This document shows positions 1 through 12,362 of a DNA stretch of 64,000 nucleotides, one piece after another. Source of the DNA: Urechis unicinctus (lineage: Eukaryota > Annelida > Polychaeta > Xenopneusta > Urechidae). The notes beneath the pieces are model-generated. The model was not told the DNA's origin. It ran no database searches and worked only from the letters and a program-made list of their open reading frames with translations. The translations under genes were made by a program, and so were the position numbers. Each line of letters starts with the position of its first letter. The stretch's first letter is position 1. Where the stretch lies: positions 22,976,113-23,040,112 of the forward strand of contig CM067357.1 of assembly GCA_034190875.2 (NCBI GenBank). Reading direction: 5' to 3'.

Positions 1-3000
1 TCTTGTCATGACTAATATTGTAAAACATACGCAAAGTATTATGTGCACGCGGTTGAATTAATTCACATTTTACAATTCAAAATGAAAGAAGATTAAGATA
101 TATGGCCCTGTATTCCGATATAAAATGAGTACAGGGATATTTAGCTCCTTCCAAGACGGGATCATAGGCCCTTGAGATATATTGCAGTACATATGTGTAG
201 TCGATGCAATACATTCAAGGATTATACTGCTATGAGTGCACAGCCAGATGCTGCACGTGCAAACGAAGCTGTTTTCTAAAGTGATTCGGTTTTAGCCATG
301 TCAAATAACTGACATAATGTATAAATAGTCCCCTAATGTCCTAACCATTGTAGTTTTTATTTAAAGGTGAATTATTTGATGATATATGCAAACATACCTA
401 GATGCCAGCCTGCATGTGAATAAACATCTACGTCGAGCCGCTGAGGGAGTTGGATTTATGGTTGGTGCTCAGGGTAATAAGGCCGGGCACGTTATAAGCA
501 AACAGACTAATTTAGACTAAACATATTTTTTTGAGAAATGTCTTTAGTCTAGTTGACGTGTCAACTACTAGTTTACGCGTCAACTTATAGTTAGCGCATT
601 ATGGCCCTTATCGGGATTGACCAGTTGCACCTGTCTGTTTACTACAGTTACCGAGCACCGTAGGTTACGAAAGTGTCATGGCATTCGTCGCCAAGAATCC
701 ATGTCTGGTAGGACAAGAAATAAGAGATCGATCACACAATAACGGATCTAACGAATTAATGTTTGGGCGCATACTGTCTACTGACCAGAATTATGACCGT
801 GATGGTAAACAGTATAATTCGAGTTCGATGATCACATAATGTGGCTTAGCATCACAACGCCGAAACAGAAAATGATTAGTTACATGTGGGCTTTGAATAG
901 AATATTCTGCCGTAGCGGCACACTAATGATCACATTATATCAACTGCTGGTATATCGAATAATACACAATATATGAGGCCATGCTTATATATAGATCTAC
1001 AATGGCCTGACTTAAGAGGTTATCATTCGAACATGGTGCAGAAGCCTTGACATTGAACTATATTTTGGTTAAGACCATTTGCAGGCGAATGCAGCGTTAA
1101 GAGAGCGACATATAACTAAGTACAAATGCATATAGAAAACAGTTTGCCGCAATCGACATTCCAAGCCTGTACCCCTAAAGCGTATACATTTATTTTACCC
1201 ATGAGAATAATTTTCTATTCCAACCAAATTCCTTATGGACAATTGACAAATTATCCCAATATCCAAGAGTCTGTGCTGACGTCAGAATGGTAAAATGAGG
1301 CTCATCTTCCCACGCTACCGAAGTTATCTCCTTACGATGTTATATGGATCGATTTGCTCACATCTACACTTAGCAAACTACCACGAAATTTGTTTTCACC
1401 ATATTTACCTATGCTATCCCATGACGGGAGCTTGCATTAACAAAGTACGCCTACATCTGAAGCACCATCCTTTTTAATTCATTTCACACATATGATTACA
1501 AACTAACGAGTGTTAACCCTATATTGCTGTTTTAAGTTACCGATGTACGAATATCGCAGTAATCTACTCTTACCGAGCTCTCAGCAGATAAAACTCATTA
1601 TTCATGATGAAGTCCTCGGAACGACCGACGAAAGCGCTAGACCAGCAATCGGCTATGATATATTGTCGCCATCAAATTCCTATTTGGTGAGGCGATTATG
1701 AGTTATGAGTAAACCATATCCAAAGCAGTGCTAATCTGAAGCTACCATCAAAATGAAAGACGATAAGGCGTGGGGCAGTCCTTCCATATCCGATAGACCT
1801 TGAACCATAGTCTATCAATCTTCGACGTTCTTAAGCATGTATGATGCATTTACATGGCGCTATTGTCCCAAGCGGTGTTAATCGTGTCTCAAGTGATCGG
1901 TTTCAATGTTGTGAAAATCATTTCGTTTTTAATTCTTCAATGCTGCGTAGATTAATGAATTGTTGAATATCGTATTCTTCTAGAAGAGTTTGTATCCGTC
2001 TACTAATCCATCAGGATAATGGCAACATCCACATATTGATAGTAATCGTACTAGTACTATTCCATTGCGTTCATATTTCTGCTACAGAACCAGTAATGTA
2101 CCCGTTTGTTGATAAGCAAAATGCCCTATTTTATGAGAGCATTGTTCACATGTGTCCTCATCCACAGGTGTCAAGCGCACCAGCTACTCTGATTTAGACT
2201 AATATTGCGAAGTAAAAATAGATCGGATGAGCTGTATTATATATGTATCAAAATGAAATGCCTTGCTCAATTGTGTTTGCAGTAAACGGAGGAAAACAAC
2301 CGACATTGATCTCGCCATCGCCATGCATTCTGATGAAAATGTGTGCTAGTCCCCAAATCAGTTATATAGTAATAGACGATTAATAAATATTGTACAGCAA
2401 CAAGATGAATGCTAAAACTTTCCCGATCAGCACTATATTTAACCGAGACGTTTTCTTCCATTATAAAGAAAAACAGGACAAAAGCCTGGTGGAGGGAATA
2501 AAGGTTACTAACACATATAATTATTGGCTGCCCTCTGGTACAACATGCACAGGAATGTCAAGGCAACAACAAAACAAACGTTAATTGTATCTTATGCTTA
2601 AACTCGATAGACATCATGTATTTGTTATTCACCAGACAATTTATGACCCGGAGTAATTTCATTCAATATAAACACATATATGCATGGTTCGCTTATTTTC
2701 GCTCCAATTGCTACGACAATAGTTGCCCGTGCTTTGCGATCACATGTTTATCTTGTTGCAGTAAATGACATCATTAACATTAAGCTATGGCTTGTTTCCC
2801 AATCTCATCCTTAGCGCCTAGTTTATTTCAAATCTCAAAAAAGTCGTACAATCAAAGTGTAACATCAGTTATTACAACATTTCCTTGGTAATTACAACGA
2901 TCCACTCACAATGGTTACGTAAGTAAATTCACCTCCTTGTTCAAGTTTCAACTGTTATGCTTTATCAGCTTACACGGTTGCGCATTTTCGAAATAGCTGC

Positions 3001-4499
3001 AATCCACTTGGATGTAAAAATAATGTTTCATTTATGTACTTCACTCAAGGAATATGTCGAAACAATAGCGTTATTTATTTGCAAACCAGGATTGATAAAT
3101 AATAAGTGGTTATTTGTTCAGCAGGAATCCAGTCTGGTTTCTCTTCAGTACACACTCGAGATAACCCAGTGCAAGGTCCGTCAGAAATAACCGACCCAAT
3201 AAGCCAACAGCCATTTCATCGAGTTATCATATTATACATCATGTTTTGAGGATTTGCAGCTCAGCCCACCCGCAATCAATACTGAATTCACAAAAGTCCT
3301 TTGCTGTGATGTTCCATGAAACTGCTCCATGAACGTGCGGCTAAAATACAACAGCCGCACGGAAGCCGAATGCTTCAGATTGTTTGGTAATGTGTCGCTA
3401 TCACGCCTTTGCTACTTGTAGATCAATGCTTGTTTCAAACGTGTCCCGTAAATGAGGCTTACAGCGTTCAATCAGTGGTGACCGCTTGGTTTGATACTAT
3501 GGCCTCGCTGGTCGCTGTTGTACTTTCTAAATGTATATACAAAGATATATGCATCAACCCTAGGCCTAAGTGATTAGAACTTAGTTTTACAATACAATCG
3601 AACTTGTAATGCTGCTGGAAATAAATAGATGACCTATTGAGGTCCATCTGGTACCCATATAGGCATAACAACGACGAACCCTTATTTCGACCCTAGGTGC
3701 ATGAGAGGATCGGCAACGATGGGCTAAGCAATACTGCTAATAGTTAACATCTCAATTACGGATATATCACTATCGATGGAATGATCATAGATATATAATC
3801 AACCCCAAAATGATTGAAAATGGTAACAGTCGTCAAACGGAGCACATTTTTGGTCGTCGGTCGTAGCTCTTGAAGTCACATGTCATGTAACGGTCAAAAC
3901 AATCAGCTGTGTGCACATTGCTGGCATCGCATGACATTCACAACAACAAAAGTTATTATGCATCGCTGAATGTCCGTCTGGCTGTGTTGAATGCTCAAAC
4001 ATTAATTATAACTGGACGGAGATTGTGACGTAAATATAAAGTAAACGAAATATCACGTGGGATTTGTTTCGCGTGATAATTGAATTAAAATGCAACATCG
4101 TTAACTTTTGGTATGGAATGATATATCCCAAATCTGCCTGAAGTTGTCTTCAATGCAATATCGGTAATGAATGGAGTCGACTTTGTGTGAAACTGCAATT
4201 GAATATGGCTGGGATGAGTCAGATATTTGGGCATGATTTCGTTGGTTATATATCCGAGGAGATAACTGGGATTCTGCGGCCAGTAAATAGATATTTTAGA
4301 GCATCATTCCGTTGGTTATATATCGGGGGAGCCATGTGCATCAGCCGATGAATCTCTCTTGTACATGACTGAAATAAAAGAGAAGACATCTTTGCAGTAC
4401 ATTTCATAAATTACTTAGCTGTTCGTGCTTTGTTAGCTAAACGTGACCTCCCGGGGCGAACCATCGAATCTATCATCAACGAACAGCTCGAAGCTTACA

Positions 4500-6120
4500 T
4501 TTGTATGTGTGAGTTAAGATGAATCAAGGCTCGTATTAGAATATTTCATGCATCGTAACATAACAGACTGAGCCCATGTGTACGTGACCAAAGGTGCACT
4601 TTTCCAGCGAAGTAAGGAACAATGAGCTTCTGTCTTACAAGTAATATGAGTCAGTCGTAGATGGTTTGCTGGTAACATCGATATTTGCAAACAACATCGA
4701 CAGAGTTTTTGTTGCTGCAATGACAATAAGAAAAGTGTGTCTCATTAAGACAAGGGACATAGTTCAGAATATGTTGCAATTTTACCGGATAGATAAAGCG
4801 CATGTTAACGTATAGCTGTAACTGCCCTGTTACTCCTACGTTACCCAGCGTAGGCTAAAAAGCTCAAGGATAGATTCAATAGCGCTTGCATAGCAGCTAT
4901 AAGTTACCATCGTTAAACGATTAATGTTGCCTGTACAGTGGTCATTCACTTATTACATTGCACTGTTCAAGTTAATTTGTGACATGTTATGCGCAGAATG
5001 TACCATTATCAAATCAATCATAGACCATCGCTCACTTAGCTGATTAATGGCCTGACCACAATAGTTCACCACAACTAAAAGCAAGCGATGTGATCCATCA
5101 GCCATTGCACCACAAATTGTAGTTTTGAACCTCCCGAATTATATTTGAGGGTATTACCTGTCTGTATGATAAAATGTTTTATATGCCTGTGCTAAGCAAT
5201 ATCACCTTTCATCAAACTTTGAATGCTGCAAAGAAAGCTTGCTATCGTGATATAATAGTGAATTCTACTGCAACAGTGAATTCATTGTATTGCAACGATG
5301 TATTGTACTGCAAAGATGTATTTTATAACAGCTAGCTGCAGACACAACTAAGCTCGTTATCGCACAAGACAGATAGGTTGTTCACGTCAGAATTAAGTGA
5401 AGATAAAAGTAGGAGGTGGTCGTCAATTATAAACTGTTCCTTCTACCAGTGACAAATTAACCGGGTATTCGTTGTGCAAATACATTATTACAATTATATA
5501 CTGGACATGGTATCACTAGAGCATCGACACATCTGCAACGTCTACCGAACAACAGGGAACCGATAGACATTCGGGTACAACACATGAATATTTGCGTTAA
5601 ACGGATGTGATTTTCCCCCTTTAATGAAACGAGTAACTGATGTTAATGATAACCAGATAAAAAGATGGTGAATAGTACAGTTATGCAATACCAGCGTACG
5701 CTTGCCATGGTGTAAATGTAGCTGCCTTAATACATATTTAGATGTTTCAGGTGTATAAGTAGGCTGGGTTGTTTACCAATACGCCATTATTAATGCTGAA
5801 TCACCTTCCCCCCTAAACTGGCGGATCAATCTACTGGAATATGCCATCAGTCACCATAATTATGACCACAGTATGTGCGTTGTGTTATGAGCCATCAGTT
5901 CGCAACCTTTGGCCGGTTGCGTACCTTAATAATACATGAGTAAACACATATCGCCAAATCAGGCAATTATGTTTCGCCCACACCCTGGGTGGTCGTCATA
6001 CGTCTTACCGATATTAGCAGGGGAACGCAGAGAGGTTACGAAGTCGAGCTGACTGGAGATGGTGAGCAATAAAGAAGACAACTTGTCAAAAGGCAAGCAA
6101 AATATCAATTAACCGGTCGC
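4500..6120 (+). repeat. Internal paralogous segment 1 of unit A
   Basis: Three anchor stretches here reappear in the same order in 9400-10320: one near 4660-4700 (matching about 9555-9605), one near 4725-4840 (matching about 9615-9760), and one near 6025-6115 (matching about 10230-10315, with a shared stretch around a TTGTCA...GGCAAGCAAA core). The second copy is shorter by several hundred bases. Similarity is much lower than between units A and B, so this duplication is older than the 12.4-kb tandem duplication. Confidence 0.6.
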
Positions 6121-9063
6121 GACGGCGTTTAACAAACATATGGTGACATGAATTCAAATGCGGCAGCAAACTAAGTTGATAGATGCTGCCGCTTGTCAGT
6201 TTTATGAAGCATAATAGCGGAATTGCATTGTAATGAAAGCCTTAGAATATATATGCACATTGCTAAAGGGCTTGAACTACATACCACCAATACCATGGAG
6301 ACATCATTGATTTATTACAGATGAATTGATCCTCAGCGAAATCAATTTTTAACCTGCCCCATGATTTACTGTCCGTCACAGCTACGCGCTTCTATTTTGA
6401 ACGAGCCAATATGATTGATATGGGTCAATATAAGTATTTGTATGCAATTACCTTAATATGTAACTATCATGCATGAAATCGATCCGCTAAGTTACAGAAC
6501 ATCAAGGTCATCAATGTAAAGAGTCATATGATTTCCCTGATGTAGAAACGAGTCATGTTGTTATCATTCTTAGCACAATAGGCTGCTGCTTGTAACCTTA
6601 ATAGAGATGGATGAGACACACGCCTTCAGTTAGGTTGATATTAAAGAAAACGGACAGCATTATACATGGACGACTTAATTCGCTGAATGAGAACATACAA
6701 GTCGAATAGCAGATCATTTCGAGAGCGTCACTGCGAGCGTTCGATTCCAGACCGCGAAGCCAAAACGTACATCAAATTATAACCATGTCATTACTATGTA
6801 ACTATTTGGCAGCATATAATGTGATATGTGTTTTAAATATGTCTTTATGGTCGTTCGTGTAGACCCATGAATGGTTCATTGATTTTAGCCATTATCTGAT
6901 GTTTGTATTAAGATATCAGTAAAAGCTGTCAAATACAACACTTGGTGCAACACAGTGGAAAGCTGTCGAATAAAACATGCAACGCAATCACGAAAGATTA
7001 ATTGGTGCAGCATATGACAGCAATCATCGGTTTCATTCGTGCGATCAGCGCAGCAGGTGGCTCACACAAATCAACATATAATCTTAAGGATGAGGATATC
7101 GACCTTTACCTAACAGCTGTACATGCGTTCAGCCTGATACAAGTTTTATGAGTAATTTCATACATGCTTGGTAAAGAGGCCAAGATTGAATCAATTGCTT
7201 GTAAACAGCATGCTATTAAGGTTTATGTTAATAACCTCGATTGGTAGTAGTTGCCACTGGACTTTTTACACCTTGCAATTAGCATCGTAAGCTCTAAAAC
7301 AGAGACGCTTGATTATGATTTTGACATTCACTGCACCCGCGTATTATTTTGTAAAATTGTTTAGCCTAAAAAACCAATGGTAATGAAATAGCTGATTAAC
7401 CGTGAAACACTGAGGCTCATAACGATTGTTTATCAAGCCGGCAGGAATATTAACCGAGCAAAACCGGAGCCATTCATTGTTAAAGTGCTTACCGCGAAAA
7501 ACTTAAATTACTAAATGGCCCTATCGTGACTGCAACCGGTAGATGGTAAAAGTGTTTTGGCTAATTTATCAGACACATTAGCTGATCGCGTGTGCTGATG
7601 CCTGCAAAACTGCCTAACACATATACACAGTAGATGCCTCCACTAGTGAAGAGCAAATGTATGATTCGTGAAACTAAATGATTCTATAGGGATTTCGAAA
7701 CTCTGCTGATCCGGTAGCTCAGCCGTGTTCACAACACATTATAAATCCGACACGTTATTAAATAGGAATGCAGGTTGTAAATACTTTATAAACGTCGTAC
7801 AAAACCTGTGCAAAATAAGTATTACATATTCGACTACGTCCGTAGAAAACAGAACTTTTCGCGAGGAAAACGTTTTCGACAAGGCAAATGTATAGCAAAT
7901 ATGCATTACTAGCTCTTGGCCTAAAAATTCCGTGTCACAGAGAGACCTGCCGAACGCAATCATATATCTAAATATATCATGATAATTTACAGGAAGCATC
8001 AACAGTTAGCACCATAATGGTGTACTACGCCAAGCGAACTCAAGGGGCCCAGATTGATATCCAGGCAGCGCTATGAGGGCGTAAGTAGCGAAGGACTATA
8101 CCCTTTTTACACTAAACCTTTTTAGAGTATATTGCAAGTTACATTTTACGTCATCACGCATACACTTTTGATGTTACCCGCGGCGTTTATGAAAAGCAGA
8201 TGATATCATTAATAATTTTTCGGATGGCAACTTTAGCACAAATAAAGTGTTTATGTCAATCATTGCTTATTATCTGTTGAGTTTACAAGAATCGTCATCA
8301 AGTTATCTGCTACAGGTTTTAGTTATTCAGATTCTGTGCTCCTAGTTGCTTGTTCTAGATTTTAACTTATTGATTGGATGTAAAGTGTATATGTCAGTGC
8401 AAACAAGTGTATGTACGTAAACCAAATAAGGTTCTCGAACCGATTTTTTCTCGCATTTTCATTAATACGTAGTTATTCAAAAAAATAGGTTTAAAGAAAG
8501 CACGGATTTTAACCATCTCCGGGTTTGCCTAATAGAAGGAAAGAAAGTGTTGCTTGGTACATCAAAGAGATAGCTCTTGCATCCATAATCTATAAATGTT
8601 GCCCGTGCTTCTGTTCTGATGACGCCCTTAGTTTGCAGCTTTTGTCAGATATACAGTGCAATGTCTGATATTCTTAAACGCATGAAATAATCAAATAAGA
8701 GCCTCGATCCTACTTAGCTTACGAATCCAAATGCAAGCCTCGTGCTGTATGTTTATGATCGGTTGTCTGTTTCGGCCCCGGGAGCACGTTAAGCTATCAA
8801 AGCACGAGCTACAAGGTAATTTATGACATACGCTGTAGAGATGTAGTCTCTTTAGACAACGGCCCACTTTTATGTCAGTCATAAACGGTAATGGGCTCGA
8901 GAGATTCATAGGCTGATGCGCATTGCTCCCCAAAAATAAAACCAACGGAATAATACCCACAAATATCTGCCGTCTATCTGTAAGCAGCAGAAGCTCTCCC
9001 AGCTATTAAACTTTAACCAATTTACGTCTTACGCAATTCAACTCCATCCATTTGCGATTGTCG

Positions 9064-9123
9064 TTATGATCAACCGATAAGTGTAAACAGGTTGTGTCAT
9101 TATGATCAACCGATATAAACAGG
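9064..9123 (+). repeat. Short tandem duplication, period about 36 bp
   Basis: A motif starting TTATGATCAACCGAT occurs at 9064 and again at 9100, each followed by a TAAACAGG stretch. The segment is deleted from unit B. Confidence 0.7.
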
Positions 9124-9399
9124 TCAACATTTATTTGCAAGTTCCATTACAAAACATGCATTGTATCATTAAGTCTGCATTACTTAGACCTAGGGTTCAG
9201 ACATTTATCTTTGTACATACATGATTAACGTACTGCGGAGTATAGTGACCAGAAATGGTAAAATATTTTCTCCAGCTAAGCAGAAATATATGTTTGTCGT
9301 GTGTGGTTAACCATTGAAAAGTAACACATTGTGGCTGAGAATGCGACAACAAACTACGGTTGCGTTACCAGGGAAATAAAGGTCCTCCCTAGACTTTAG

Positions 9400-10320
9400 A
9401 TAATTGCCTTATATCATGTTGATAAATGGGGCCGCAGCTAAACACCAATTAAGAATTGTGTTAATTTATCGTGCGACGCCATGCACACAGCGGTGCTTTC
9501 AAGTATGGCAGGATAATACAAGCAAGCCGGGTAAAAGACGATCACGTCCAGTAGGTTACATAGATCATTCATTAGTGGTATGCGGGTAATCTCGGAATGT
9601 GCAAATAACAGTTGATAATGCAGTGATAATAAGACGAATGAGTCAAATTAAGATAAGAGAAATATTTTATAATATCATGTGCTTTAATAAATACTGCCAT
9701 CACAGTACCGTATCCATAAAGAGTATAATAACACAGAGCTTAAATTGCCCGTTTACTCAAACGTTATGCATAGTTGGGTTGACCGGGAAATGGAGAGCAA
9801 TTTGCGAGCTTAATTACAGAATGGCAAATACTTAATAAGTTTACCGAATAAAGGAGTACAAGTAGACGTTTGGGTTCAACGCATGAGTCATCTAAATTTT
9901 AAAAAAAAAAACATCACTCAGGTGCTGTCAGACATTTTACACGAGTATCATTATTAATTCACGATAGCTGGTTTGCCGGCACGACGCGAGTAATTGTCGA
10001 GTTGCAGTAATTATGTCTAGATGAACCACTATGCTATACATTTTTATATGCTGTTCTTTCGCCAGATACCATGCATATCACCGCAATGGCTAACTCACTT
10101 TAATGTAGCTAATTGGATTTATTCGGGCATTAAACAAGCATTCGTATTAGTTAATATGCCTAGCAGCCCCATCAATCGTAATGTGCCCATCCCCGAGTAA
10201 ACATTGTCGGAATTGAATTCCGCTCTTGGTTACGCAATCGAGTTAACTTAAGATGGAGAGCAGTATTAGAGATGACTTGTCAGATGGCAAGCAAAGTATA
10301 AATTAACCTGTCGGCAATGT
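9400..10320 (+). repeat. Internal paralogous segment 2 of unit A
   Basis: This is the shortened, diverged partner of 4500-6120. The inverted block at 30550-30780 resembles this version (9380-9600) more closely than the 4500-4700 version. Its neighbour 30188-30547 fits the 4715-4990 version better. Older copies therefore mix features of both paralogues, as expected if they descend from an ancestor with a shorter period. Confidence 0.55.
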
Positions 10321-10634
10321 TACTCGCTGATTGTGGTTGCTGGAGTGGGGACTAGCCAGATAAATAACACCAGTTCAGGAGTAGGGTTGCCCCTTTGGTT
10401 TATTTAAGTTTCAACAATGAAGCTCCCTTACATCTTTGTCTGAATCTCGTCCCCGACTAGAACAAGCTCCCTATACTGCTGATAGTTAATGGGGGAGGCA
10501 GAGGGGAACTTTTGCTAGAATAGTATTCGAACATTAAAAAATAGAAGATTATATCTGAAGATAGTGTGCAGACACATCATGTGCGTAAGATGGATGCCAT
10601 TATTTGTTTGATTTTATGTCCTTTACAGCTATAG

Positions 10635-10889
10635 TCTCACTCTGCTCCTCAAGCAAGGCCAATATGTGCCCATGGCTGTGGAGGACCAGGTTGCTGTCAT
10701 TCACGCTGGTGTCCGTGGTCACTTTGACAAGCTGGTCCCAGCTCGCATTACAGAGTTGACTTCCTCACCCACATTCTAGGCTCTCACCAGGCTCTTCTCG
10801 ACACCATCCGTACAGAGGGTCAGATTAGCCCCGACTCTGACGTCAAGCTCAAGGAGATCGTCAATACTTTCCTCCAGGGCTTCAGTTAA
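10635..10889 (+). pseudogene. ATP synthase subunit alpha, C-terminal fragment (copy 1, pseudogene)
   Basis: The reading frame starts [18 protein letters not shown] and continues through an [15 protein letters not shown] stretch typical of the C-terminal helical domain of the mitochondrial F1 ATP synthase alpha subunit. That protein forms the catalytic alpha3beta3 hexamer in the matrix. A 7-bp deletion near 10757, relative to copy 2, shifts the frame, and an in-frame TAG follows. The remaining C-terminal part is still readable in the shifted frame ([18 protein letters not shown]) up to a TAA at 10887. The fragment begins abruptly at 10635, where unit A has lost the 1,700 bp that unit B keeps, so the CTTTACAG just upstream is not a real acceptor for this exon. 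Codons are GC-rich compared with the flanks, as in a highly expressed gene. Identity of the family is firm; it is not functional. Confidence 0.9.
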
Positions 10890-10997
10890 ACAGCCATGCC
10901 AGAAAACCAGCCACCAGCTCTAATTTATTGTCATTCCGCGCAGTCTATGTAGTCTATAAAGCGATTTTCTTGAACAATTTTCTCTAACTAACACCTA

Positions 10998-11560
10998 TAT
11001 TAAACATTAAACAACGAATATTCACCACAGTTAAAATCTCTACCCACTGCGTCGTGTATTGCGTTTGTGTTTTGGAGAAACATGCCCCTACTACCGGTGG
11101 AAAATCTGTATCGCCGCCCGGCGGCTGCTGTTCCGGGTTCTTCATACGGCTGTATGTCTGCACAAATTACTCTACAACAGTCTCATTTGTATTTTAAAAA
11201 GACTGCTTTGTATTACATATTTGTTCCAAGTTTGTATACGTTTTAGCCGTTCCGTAAGGCTGAGGATGTACCAGCATAACTGTTGCTTGTAAGTAATTGC
11301 CACGTTCCATATTGAGCAAACCACTGAACTAAAAGGCTTGATCAAGAGCTTGGATTATTGAGAAAAACCTACAACATTCGTGTTCTTATTTTCTGAGCAT
11401 TGCGTTACCCGTGAATAATATATTTATGCACACATCAGACTGGTTTAGTAGCACGCCGTCTTCAATGCCATTGCGGCATCAATCTCTCATATGATCACTC
11501 CTCGGTATGTTTTTCTAAGCATTATGTTATCTTTAAATAATCTATGTATCTACACATGAA
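10998..11560 (+). other. 3' flank of ATP synthase pseudogene, shared with unit B
   Basis: This matches 21550-22107 in unit B almost base for base. It probably derives from the 3' untranslated and downstream region of the parental ATP synthase gene. The poly(A)-signal-like AATAAA at 21553 is ATTAAA at the equivalent place here. A GC-rich patch near 11080-11150 is open for 77 codons but is broken in unit B, so I do not call a gene. Confidence 0.5.
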
Positions 11561-12317
11561 GTGGTGCATTAGCATTCCGAATTCAATGTCATTTCAGCAG
11601 CAATTTCATATAAACACCCCTTGGTAATGTTCTGACGAAAATGTGATGACGTATTGCGGTGACACAAACCAGCAATCATGATCCGTTAACTTTAGCTGGG
11701 ATCGCCGTTTCTTGTGAAGAAATCCACTTTGCGCATAATATGATGTGTTTAATGCAGTGAGAGAGTGTTATACGAACATAAATCTTTTTCAAGGTGATGC
11801 GTCCCACATTATTCTAATGCATATTTTGCATTGTCTCAATCTTCATAATGGAGTAGATTTGAAATGGTGAGCAATTTATATTCATATTATGTATTTGCTC
11901 TTGCTTTTCACCCCATTATTCCATAACACTGTGTACGTCCTCTTGTCAATTCCACATATTCGTCAATTAATATCACGGAAACGAGGGTAAGTATATTTAT
12001 ACTCTGACGTTAGGCACATACATTATTTATATAAGCGCTATGTATAGGTAGGTACATGGCGCCTCGCGTAATATTTCATATGGCACCATTTCCGTCGCCT
12101 GGCTAATTCCAATAGTTTGTTTATAAGAAACAAGGAATTTAAAAGATATTGGAAATTGTACTTAAATGACAGGAAAAAAACTCTTTGTGTAAGCGCCTGG
12201 CTTGTATGCGAGTCAAAAAGTCGACTATCATGCGATTTAACTCAACAAAGCGTGATTCACGCCATTAACGTCATGTAAACAGCCAACAAGTGGCCTTGTT
12301 TGTAAATTGCATACCAT

Positions 12318-12362
12318 TAAGGAATAATGTAGGCGTCATTACACCTTATCAGAGAAAACTAG
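12318..12362 (+). other. Hairpin followed by CTAG at the A/B junction (Helitron-like 3' end?)
   Basis: TAAGG-AA-TAATG at 12318-12329 can pair with CATTA-CA-CCTTA at 12337-12348: ten base pairs with one 2x2 internal loop and a 7-nt loop. Ten nucleotides later is CTAG (12359-12362), one G, and then TC, the first bases of unit B. Helitrons typically end with a short hairpin about 10-12 nt before CTRR and begin with TC. The extra G and the lack of any Rep/helicase coding make this only suggestive. Confidence 0.25.

Noticed and set aside
2324..2345. CTGATGA motif, as in hammerhead ribozymes
   Set aside because: No properly spaced stem II and GAAA core could be found; a 7-base motif is frequent by chance.
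6725..6745. GTTCGATTCC, like a tRNA B box
   Set aside because: No A box at proper spacing, no cloverleaf can be drawn, and the motif is deleted in unit B.
10621..10635. CTTTACAG as a splice acceptor for the first ATP synthase fragment
   Set aside because: Comparison with unit B shows this is a deletion junction; in B the same CTTTACAG lies 1.7 kb upstream of the homologous coding sequence.
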